A stretch of 64,000 bases of DNA, from assembly GCA_032622095.1 (NCBI GenBank), contig CP136063.1, positions 142,327,450-142,391,449 of the forward strand, given 5' to 3'. A model generated the notes under the pieces. The model was not told the origin of the DNA and did no database searches. It saw only the letters and a program-made list of their open reading frames with translations. Source of the DNA: Siphonodentalium dalli. Its lineage: Eukaryota; Mollusca; Scaphopoda; Gadilida; Siphonodentaliidae. A program made the position numbers and the translations under genes. Positions 56,096 through 64,000 of this stretch are shown piece by piece; the stretch's first letter is position 1, and each line of letters begins with the position of its first letter.

Positions 56096-56528
56096 CTATG
56101 GGAGGCCCTTTTCACATTTATTATTTATTTACACTTAAGCTCAAATATTTGCGCTTAAGCGCAAATAACCTCTATCATTTGCGCTTTTAAAAGTGCAAAT
56201 ATTTATGCTTAACCGTAAATCATTTGCGCTTAAGTACAAATAGATCATATTTGCACTTAAGCCCAAATCATTTGCACTTAAGCGCGAATAAAAATCAATA
56301 TGCATTGATCCCCCCCGAATTGATTTTAAATGGCACAGGCCTAAACACTATCATGTGACTATGGGAGGCCGTTTTCACATTTATTATTTATTTGCGCTTA
56401 AGCGCAAATAACCTCTTATCATTTGCGCTCAAGCACAAATATTTATGCTTAAGCGCAAATATTTACGCTTAAGCGTAAATCATTTACGCTTAAGCGCAAA
56501 TACAAATTAATATTCATTGATTCCCCCC
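56096..56528. repeat. Double array of CGCTTAAGCG palindromes
   Basis: Two units (56096-56321 and 56360-56528) each have the leader TATGGGAGGCCSTTTTCACA, then ATTTATTATTTATTT, then five or so palindromes of the type TTTGCGCTTAAGCGCAAA, then a tail CATTGATYCCCCCC. Half-sites vary in concert (GCGCTTAAGCGC, TACGCTTAAGCGTA, GCACTTAAGC), so symmetry is kept while sequence changes. Confidence 0.8.
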
Positions 56529-56586
56529 CTATATAGGCCCACCATATGAGGGAAGCAATCCCCCAGTAACCCTTAGATCCCATTTA

Positions 56587-56649
56587 TGACTGTTCGTTTT
56601 CCGATAAAAAAAGACCGTCGCGTGTCTTTTATCACAAAACGAACAGTCA
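56587..56649. repeat. Short foldback
   Basis: TGACTGTTCGTTTT and AAAACGAACAGTCA are perfect outer arms. GATAAAAAAAGAC and GTCTTTTATC pair inside around GTCGCG. Confidence 0.75.
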
Positions 56650-56671
56650 CGTGACTTTTAAATGGCTATTC

Positions 56672-56834
56672 CAGGGGGGGGGGGCCGGAAAAAAACTGCA
56701 GACACAAGGTGGAAAAAACTGTTTTCTTCGGTTTGGGTACCCCCCCCCCCCAAAACAGCAAAAATTGCAGTTTTTTTTACCCCCCCCCCCCCCCCGGTAC
56801 GTTGTGTCCCGCAGTTTTTTTCCGGCCCCCCCTG
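56672..56834. mobile_element. Miniature hAT-like foldback, 7-bp flanking duplication
   Basis: It starts CAGGGGG...GGCCGGAAAAAAACTGC and ends GCAGTTTTTTTCCGGCC...CCCCCTG. It is flanked directly by GCTATTC at 56665-56671 and 56835-56841. Interior G and C runs suggest expansion of the termini. Confidence 0.75.
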
Positions 56835-56999
56835 GCTATTCTCTTGATTTTAGTCACCGTAGCATAGATCTATATTTTGATGGATATCAGTAACTTAAAT
56901 AACGATGTGATGATATGAAACCCGATGGGTCGCCGAAATTCCATTTGAATGCATGAACACAAAGAAAATCTCGTTTGTCGCCGAAAACTAACCATCTCA

Positions 57000-57950
57000 G
57001 ATCGAATAGCCACCATCTCGTTTATCGGAATTCCACCGTCTCTTTATCAGAATGCAACCGATCCTCACGTCGCAGTTCTCCCCAAGTTTTTTACCAAATT
57101 TGGTTGCCATTTTGCAAGCCATCATGAGTAATTTTGTCTAAAACACCTCAGTGTGATACACATAAAACCCATATCAAGACAATAAACACCTTTGATAACA
57201 AAGATAAAGCCTATTTACTTTAATAAATGGTCCAAACCTGCCGATTTTGATGTCTAGCTTGGGATAGAACAAAATTGAAGAATTTTAGTATTTTCAGTGA
57301 CTAAAATAGTAAGAATTAACAAAGATGCATCAGAAATGTTAGTATTCAATGCCAATGGCAATGGTGATGTTTTGTGAAATTTTATACCATGTTCTGTAAA
57401 ATCAGATCATTGAGCAATCGGAAGGGGTGGGGACCTGCCCACCCCCAATAGTACTTAATCCTATACATGTAGCATTAAGTAATATTGGGGGTGGAGTCAA
57501 ATTTTTTTCTGGGGACCTGTGGTGGGGACCACATGAATGGCATATATTGATTGAATAATGGTCAGTTAACACACAAAATAAAGTCACAATTTTCTATGGG
57601 TTCGAAACAGCATCAACTCATCTTATAGATATTACGGTACTAGTAGTAAAAAATGTAAAATGTTCAACTTTGGGTTCCATTTTGGTAGCCATCTTGGAAA
57701 GGGGGGGGGGGGGGGGTTCCAATCAAGGTTGTGTTATGTCTTAGTTTCTCAAAATTGTATAATTTTCTGTCCGTGTCACTCGATTTGCTCCCGTACTCTA
57801 ATTTAACCCAAACTGGTATAACGGCGTAAATCTGATGCCACGATATATCGTATAAGGACTTATTTCAAGAAGTAATGTAGTATAGACAACCAATAGACGC
57901 CAGTGTGGATTTTGGATATGTTCCTGAGGCATAATATTTTTTTCTCTTCA
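57000..57950. other. No gene recognised
   Basis: Contains a small foldback (CCACCCCCAATAGTACTTAA with its mirror, 57440-57495) and a poly-G run at 57702-57717. Confidence 0.4.
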
Positions 57951-57956
57951 TTCCAG

Positions 57957-57998
57957 CAATTTCAAAGAGTCAGTGATGGCAAGTGTTAATATGGCAAA
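57957..57998 (+). CDS. Second gene, exon with start codon (MASVNMA...)
   Basis: Acceptor CATTCCAG precedes an exon with 19 bases of 5' untranslated sequence and ATG at 57976. It codes MASVNMA plus two bases of Lys (donor AA|GTGAGT, phase 2). The acceptor implies an upstream non-coding exon that I have not located. The exon is short, and support comes from exact phase agreement with the next exon. Confidence 0.6.
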
Positions 57999-60533
57999 GT
58001 GAGTATTCTGCATCTGTTTGTGAAAAATATTCCTTGTATCTCAACTCTAAGAGGGTTGCTCAATATTTTATTTTCATTCAGAACTTTAATAATATCTAGC
58101 TTACACACTTCTAATCTGCAAATTCAATATATAAGAGAGACCATTATGGGCCTCCTGGAGTTTTGAAAGCACCATGTATTTTATTATACATGCGAGGCTC
58201 CCTATGGAAAACTCGCATACGTAAGAGAATGCATTGGCACAGGGTTTTTGCAAAATTTCAGGAAGCTCATGGAAGAAGAATTCATTTAAAATGGACAATT
58301 ATTTACTAACTATTTATATTATCATATATCGATGAGATAGGGTCTTGCGAATATTCGATATGAGATTCGAAAGTCAAATTCGATTATAATTCTTATTGTA
58401 CATCACGAATGTACGCATGCTATTAAATATATTATTTATGGCCAGTAATTAGTCACCAGATTAGAACCACTAAATACGTCTGAATTCTAGCGTTGAACAT
58501 GGTTGCCAAAAGCTCTGAAATCGCCGTTGGACCGACGACGCACGTAAATTATAATAACTATGAGACTGAGCAACTGCTAGCGTTATCCGCCGACTGTCTA
58601 TCTCAGGTTCCGCGTTATTTGTATGTGACATCGTTGATGATGTAAACTACACGTGTTTCAGGGGTCGAAAAGTGCATGTTGGTGGAGTTTTCTTTTGAAG
58701 TTGACTGTCAGTTTCGGAGCGTTCCGCACTTGACAATAAGTCGTCCGTTATTCATGTTTATTTTAAACATGATAAGCTTCTGCAGGCAGTGCAAGAACTT
58801 ACACGTGTGACGAATACAACATGGTTTATAAATCGCAAGCATCTGGGACAACGACCCATCTATGGAATCATCAGTTCCAGAAGCACCCAGTACTACATAA
58901 ACAGGCTACCCTGCGACTGATGTTGCATCTTCAAGTTTACAACAACAGGCGTTTCCGAATGCCCATTTGCAATTTTGCATGTACATGCAAACTGTACAAA
59001 CTTTGCGTGATTTTAGTTCCGATATGCCGGTTATATATTAATCGTCGTGACGTCCGCATGGACGTTTTGATCTGTTTTTTTTTTCTTCTCGACAATAATC
59101 AATTGAAGTTAATAGTATCGCAATCGACGGTTGATCGCCACACAAGTTATGATGGAACTTCATAGAACGTTTCAAACATCATCTAATCATTGGCAAAACA
59201 TACCTAATTGAGAATGCAACACACATGTATAATTCTCAATTCGATTCGAATTCTCAATTCGATTCGATCAAAATCGATAATTCGCAGGACCCTACGATGA
59301 GATGGATTATAAATAATACAATATAAATATCCTATTTATTTTTCATCTCATTAGTCCAATAAAGATTTACTTTAACCATTACTTCAGAAAGAAAAGGACA
59401 AACATGACTCAGTTTCTCCCTATGCTGATGCAGGAGTATGAGAATGGGTTGTGTTCATCCAAGTCTAAAGAAAATAAAAAGAAAATCCAAGAGATAGCAG
59501 AAAAGACTCCTGGATTGGAAGAGCACCATATCAAAGTAGACTAATTTAAATTAGATCGATTTTCTTTGAAATAAAATTTGAATTTGTATTCATAATTTAA
59601 CATCACTATTGGTTTATTTCACTATTTTATTGTATACATGTGTTTTTTTATATACGTTGACATATGATGTCCATTTCAAGCTTGCTCCAAATTGAGTACA
59701 TACATCTCAATGTGCCATTTTGATCGATTAGAAATGAGAATATGTTCACGCTCACTGAATTAAGCAAATTTGAAGCAATGAACACTCATACTGAGTCCTT
59801 GCTTCCATAAATCTGACAAGTGTTATATAAAGGATCTACAAGTCGTCCCCAGTTTATAGCAGAATTTACAAAATCAGTCCAGTAAATTAGGTCCAGACAT
59901 AATTTAGGGGTCAATTTACTGGGAACGTTTGTAAATTCCACTATAAACTGGGAACGAGTTGCAGATTCTATTTATTTTTTACATGATCCAAAATCTTGAT
60001 AAACATACTTAAATCAACAAATAGGATGTGAAATTTACATCAGCTTCTCTAAGGCCTGCGATGGCTTTTCACTTAACTATGTGTTGTTTGCCATGTAAAG
60101 AAATAGTCCCAGATAATCATATTAAATAAGCTCTTTGACGTATTTAAGATGTTTTTCGGTCAATATCGTGAGTAACTGACATTGAAATGAATTGCAATCT
60201 GTCACATCAGAAAGCTAAATTAAAACAAAGAATGGGACTCCAAGTGTATCTGGAAGGTCTGATGCCGCTTTCGATCAGCAAAATTGTAATTCCATAGATG
60301 ATCAGAGGGCGTTTTCATCTATAAATCCTGAATACCATCTGTAGTTATATGGTTTGAAAATAAGACAAATAACACAATATACCTTAGACTATACTCTTTC
60401 CCTTCACAGAACTGGATTAAAAATCACAGACAGGCCCTGGAAGACAGGACAGTGAAAAAGAAAAAACAACCATTGATGGGGCGCAGAGTAAGCACGTGGA
60501 ACGTTTTTGCTTCCGAATTTCACCGAAATGAAG
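57976..60533 (+). CDS. Putative DNA-binding protein, 5' three exons (incomplete)
   Basis: Joining 57976-57998, 59388-59535 and 60410-60533 gives 98 full codons without a stop, with GT-AG introns in phases 2 and 0 and an open phase-1 donor. The protein starts MASVNMAKKKRTNMTQFLPM. A helical stretch, KSKENKKKIQEIAEKT, is then followed across a junction by HHIKNWIKNHRQA, which looks like a homeodomain third helix (W-x-K-N-x-R). A basic linker KKKKQ leads to RRVSTWNVFASEFHRNEG, which resembles the start of an HMG-box-like helix. Further exons must lie downstream. I cannot find one convincingly before 64000. Function is unknown beyond probable DNA binding. It could be a host gene or a transposon accessory protein. 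Confidence 0.6.
58190..58285. repeat. AGAGAATGCA hairpin family, copy in second gene intron 1
   Basis: TGCGAGGCTCCCTATGG, then TAAGAGAATGCATTGGCACA, then TTTCAGGAAGCTC. It matches 28570-28690 closely. Confidence 0.6.
58338..59294. mobile_element. hAT-like element with perfect 8-bp TSD and BED-finger remnant
   Basis: It starts TAGGGTCTTGCGAATATTCG and ends CGATAATTCGCAGGACCCTA. It is flanked by a perfect duplication CGATGAGA at 58330-58337 and 59295-59302. It contains the N-terminal part of a hAT-type protein (see 58714-58945) but no transposase core, so it is an internally deleted derivative. It lies in intron 1 of the second gene. Confidence 0.88.
58714..58945 (+). pseudogene. Frameshifted BED zinc finger of a hAT-type transposase
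   Basis: Three frames in succession give SSVIHVYFKHDK, FCRQCKNLHV and QASGTTTHLWNHQFQKHP. Together they follow the BED-finger layout: an aromatic start, C-x-x-C, then T-x-x-L-x-x-H-x-x-x-x-H-P. At least two frame changes separate the pieces, so it is dead. The open frame that starts at 58821 covers only the last part. Confidence 0.65.
59388..59535 (+). CDS. Second gene, exon 2
   Basis: Acceptor ACTTCAG, donor ATCAAA|GTAGAC, 49 codons after completing the split Lys. It encodes KKRTNMTQFLPMLMQEYENG, then LCSSKSKENKKKIQEIAEKT and ends LEEHHIK. If unspliced, a stop follows two codons later. The smooth join to NWIKNHR supports splicing. Confidence 0.65.
59833..60085 (-). mobile_element. Foldback-bearing element, reverse copy of 40012-40300
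   Basis: The foldback at 59833-59967 (CTACAAGTCGTCCCCAGTTT with its mirror) plus about 110 bp of flank match the intron-9 copy in inverted orientation. It lies in intron 2 of the second gene. Confidence 0.65.
60410..60533 (+). CDS. Second gene, exon 3
   Basis: Acceptor CTTCACAG, donor GAAG|GTAATT, ends in phase 1. It encodes NWIKNHRQALEDRTVKKKKQ, then PLMGRRVSTWNVFASEFHRN. It carries most of the recognisable DNA-binding character of the gene. Confidence 0.68.
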
Positions 60534-60724
60534 GTAATTATAAGTCTTCTGTTCAATTTTTCTGAAGAGGTCATCCAGCTAATTTTAACATGAATAATGT
60601 TGAATTTTATTTCTTTGCCCGCTGGAAGCTTATCAGACTGTTAGTTGTGAAATTTAATTTATTCTTGAGCAATAGATTACAATCTAAAGATCACAAAATT
60701 TATGGAATTTTATCATATTCTAGG

Positions 60725-62593
60725 TAGGGACCTGCGAATATTCGAGATTCGATTCGATGTCGATATCGGGCACCCGATTCGAGATAGACACCGAATCGGT
60801 CCGCTGATTCGGATATTTTCGAATCGGTGTTACTTTGGTGTAGTGTCGTTTTTTGCGTCTAGATAACACATGCCAAATGGCATAAAATCACCAAAAACAA
60901 TTAAGTACATGGTTACAATGTTAGCGATCATAGGTAATTTTGAATGTATGCCGTTCAGAATAGACGTGCATTATTCAAATTATGTGCTGCGATCGCAATC
61001 CGTGACCGTGATCAATCGGCGCATATATATTCGTAATCTTCATCGACACTATATAACTTATCTTCACGGTGCGCTACAGAACATAGATTGGAATCAAAAA
61101 TAAACCTTGAGCAATCGATCTAGTACATTAACAAGTGCACCGCTGGGCGGAGGTAACGCCCCCGACTGTACAATCAGAGAAACTTTCTGGTTAAGCGCTA
61201 TAAAAATGCCACATGTTGTTCTATATTAGCTTCAAATTTGTTCTGGTGCCACAAAAATAGAAGGAAAACTGAATTTTATAAAAAAAAAACTGAATTTTTT
61301 AAGTCGAAAAAGGGTCATAACTCTCACAAAAATTATCCGATTGAACCGAAATTTTACCTTGACCTGTATTGCGATATTGGTAATAAACAAAAAAACGGGT
61401 TTTGCAAATAAACAATCCAAAATCAAGTTATCATCTGGAAACCAAAAAAAGTAGCAGAAAACCTGAATTTTCTAAGTCCAAAAAGGAGCGTAACTCTGGA
61501 AAAAATGGGCGGACGAAACCACGGCTATGGGGAAATCTTGTCCCCCCGGCTGGTCTATTGGCATACCAAAGATCAACAGAATTGAATTAGCGAAACCAAA
61601 GTTATGAGTTGAAACGTTCGTATGCCACAGAAAACTGAATTTTCTAAGTCCAAAAAGGGGCGTAACTCTGGAAAAATGGGCGGACGAAACCGCAGTTATG
61701 GGGACATCTTGTCCCCCCGGCTGGTCTATTAGCATACCAAAGATCAACTGAATTGAGTTAGCGAAACCAAAGTTATGAGTTGAAACGTTCGTACGGATGG
61801 AAGGACGGACGGACGGAGGGCTCCACTATATACCCCCAAATCTCCATCGGAGATCGGGGGCATAATAAATGGACGTCATTATGTGCGACCAGTTATCTGC
61901 GACACTGCCGGCAGAATTCTTAGAAATTTCATAGTTTCTGTTTACCGGGAAATCGAGCGGCTTGCAGTTTTGATCCATTGAATCTTGTTAATAACATATG
62001 ACAATTGTAATTTATGTCTGTTTTCTGGGACCCCTCTCTGTGAAGACAACTACTGTGAATATGTGGTGTAGGTGTTTGGTCTTTTGTGGGGTGAAAAACA
62101 GATAACTACCGTTATTATCGGACAACAACAATTATATAGCCGAACAGTGTACCCAAACTCAAGTGTTTCAAATCTTTAATATCTTCATTAAATAATGTAG
62201 ACTAATTGACTTCCATCCCATGGGGTTTGTGCTGTACGTCGATTGAACTGTCTTTAAGTGTCTTACTGTCACTTCTTCTGTCATGTTCGCCATGACACAG
62301 CTAAAAAGAAATTCAGTGCAACATATCCCAAACCGTCCATGAGACTGAGAGTGACTTGCTTGTGTCATGATTTTTCTAAAACAAAAACCACACAAGTTCC
62401 AACAAATGTTTAAGGAGATTAACATAGTTATATAATATCTAGTGGGTTTTGCAGTTTTTTTTGTCATTCAACACTGAAATAAACACTGGTAGACAATGTC
62501 AGTCACTAGCTGATTCGATTCGAGATTCGATTCGATGTCGATATCAGGAAGGAGATTCGATTCGATGCAAAATCCCTGATTCGCAGATCCCTA
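60725..62593. mobile_element. hAT-like element, 1.9 kb, TSD 7 of 8
   Basis: It starts TAGGGACCTGCGAATATTCG and ends CTGATTCGCAGATCCCTA. Flanks ATTCTAGG (60717-60724) and ATTCCAGG (62594-62601) match at seven of eight positions. Subterminal ATTCGATTCGATGTCGATAT repeats occur at both ends. It belongs to the same family as 58338-59294. No BED finger or transposase is recognised inside. A tandem repeat is nested at 61455-61790. Confidence 0.8.
61260..61870. repeat. Nested AAGTCNAAAA repeat with two 165-bp tandem units
   Basis: Two units start at about 61455 and 61622 (ACTGAATTTTCTAAGTCCAA, then GGCGTAACTCTGG, then CTTGTCCCCCCGGCTGGTCT). They are followed by GACGGACGGACGG and TACCCCCAAATCTCCATCGG with a short hairpin, typical of a molluscan dispersed repeat end. 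Inserted in the hAT-like element. Confidence 0.7.
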
Positions 62594-62689
62594 ATTCCAG
62601 GTCTATGAAGTTAATTGGGGTTTTGGGTCTCTTTCAACAGCTATAGTCATATTGTGTCTATATATTCAGGCTATGACATTCATTTATTA

Positions 62690-63283
62690 TACCCCCCGCA
62701 ACGAAGTTAGGGGGGGGTATACTGGAGTCAGCTTGTCCGTCCGTCCATCCGTCCGCGGACACAAATTTGTCCGGAGTTTTTCTCAGTCGTTTTTTGATCA
62801 ATTTCCGTGAAACTTGGCACAGACATCAACCACCATGGGAACCTGTGCACCTGCGATTATGACGTCTGTCGGACTTTTTTTGGTGGAGTTATCCCCCATT
62901 TTTCGACTTTGAAATTTTTCGCAACATGCATAATTTTGTCCGAGCTTTTATTCCTACATTTTTCGGTCAATGTTTTTTAATCTTGGCACTGTTATTTAGT
63001 ACCATGGGAACCTGTGCACCTGCGATTATGACGTCTGTCCGACATTTTTTGTGTGGAGTTATTCCCCTTTTTCGAAAAATTTTCGCAACATACATAATTT
63101 TGTCCCAGCTTTTATTCCTACATTTTTCGGTCAATAGGTTTAAGATTAGGGTTATGGTTGTACACCTGCAATGGGAACTGTTAATTTATTATTTTAACTA
63201 AATGTTTACTGACATGTGAAACATCTTAGTATTTTAAAAACAGGGGGGTATCCGTAGTCCCATTGGGACAGTCACACCTCTAG
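62690..63283 (+). mobile_element. Helitron-like element ending in CTAG
   Basis: It begins near TATACCCCCCGCAACGAAGT, a common marine-invertebrate repeat start. It has two units of CATGGGAACCTGTGCACCTG (62836, 63002) and ends with hairpin GTCCCATTGGGAC (63257-63269), GTCACACCT and CTAG at 63280-63283 before T. The 5' boundary is uncertain. Confidence 0.55.
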
Positions 63284-63289
63284 TTTAAT

Positions 63290-64000
63290 ACTCCTCTCAC
63301 TTTTAGAAGACATTTGCTTCAGACAGATGCATAATATTATTCTTTATCCCATGCAGGTACATGTCCCAATTCTTAAGTATATTTGAACATGTGCCAATAC
63401 ACTGCCATCATGCTTTCCTGGGGATCACACTGGAACAGATTCATTGATTATCTGAAAATTGTGTTATAAATGGGGTTGTAAAATAATTTTATAATGGTAT
63501 AATGGGTTATCTTATACTGGTTGATGAAATTCATGTTTAATATTTGACGACTTACCTACAAAACTTTTAAGAGGTGACCCCTTGTACCAATTTTTCTGCA
63601 CATCGTCTAAGCAAATAAGGAATGCTCTTTATTGTTGATGTCAAAATTGTTTATTAGTGACCCTTATGTTGTAAGAGGTCAATAGCACCTATCCCATAAC
63701 ACTCCTTGGGTCAATAATCTTAAAAAACCAGATTCCAACCATTTTGGGTATTTAATTATTTAGTTATTAAAATTAATTTTTAGTGGCATTTTAAAACATC
63801 CCAAATCAATAACACTTTTTATGACACTCCCCAGGTCAATAGACCTCTGAACAAAATGTCAGCTTTGAAGGTCCGAGTTGTTTGGTCGCCTTTTGCCAGA
63901 CAAACCACTGTTGAGGATCTGCTCCTCGAAATATAATTCTGCCTGAGCAAATGCCAATTCCGTTGTGTTTTTTCCGCTTCACGACTGAGCAATTTTCAAT
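63290..64000. other. No gene recognised
   Basis: AT-rich sequence. I looked for the next exon of the second gene (needing a phase-1 acceptor) and found no convincing one. Confidence 0.4.

Noticed and set aside
62640-62690. Possible exon 4 of the second gene after CTTTCAACAG
   Set aside because: The phase fits, but the peptide is hydrophobic, unlike a continuation, and runs into a dispersed repeat.

Overview
The window looks like nuclear DNA from an invertebrate animal, most likely a marine lophotrochozoan such as a mollusc. The evidence is AT-rich sequence, spliced genes with GT-AG introns, and the CCTTGACCTTGAA and GTCGAAAAGGG...ATAACTC dispersed repeats common in molluscan genomes. There are no bacterial-style operons, no rRNA or tRNA genes that I could recognise, and no CRISPR array. 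The species call is inference.

Region by region: 1-22.7 kb is gene-poor and made of mobile-element debris. It holds Helitron-like 3' ends, a decayed minus-strand LINE with an endonuclease domain (about 3.1-5.8 kb), a hAT-like element with a perfect 8-bp target-site duplication (6649-7409), several TTAAAGG-ended inverted-repeat elements, a LINE 3' remnant (about 11.7 kb) followed by an array of AGAACAC/GTGTTCT palindromes, and many foldbacks.

22.9-47.9 kb holds the main gene. I assembled 16 plus-strand exons (23023-47816) by hand. Every junction is GT-AG, every phase is consistent, and together they give an uninterrupted 905-residue protein followed by AATAAA. It is a KDZ (Kyakuja-Dileera-Zisupton) family transposase-like protein. 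It has an N-terminal Cys/His cluster, the RHGLWP and CxxC motifs, the three expected acidic catalytic positions (LDGNFG, YDVGC, DGE) and a charged C-terminal tail. Its introns, up to 5.7 kb, carry hAT-, Helitron- and TTAAAGG-type insertions, yet the reading frame is intact. That points to a long-resident and possibly domesticated gene.

47.9-57.9 kb is mainly repeats: a 2.7-kb satellite with a three-unit higher-order period built around a foldback element (48.5-51.2 kb), AAGTCGAAAA-type repeats (52.3-53.9 kb), and a second type of palindrome array (56.1-56.5 kb). At 57957-60533 I can chain three exons of a second plus-strand gene that runs on past the last exon I can see. Its start encodes a basic, homeodomain-helix-like segment (IKNWIKNHR) and a WNVFASEFHR segment that resembles an HMG box. 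Two hAT-like elements sit in and after it, one with a frameshifted BED zinc-finger remnant. The window ends in Helitron-like and unassigned sequence.

How the genes may relate: both encode probable DNA-binding proteins on the same strand 10 kb apart. A functional link between the KDZ-like protein and the second protein is speculation from position only.
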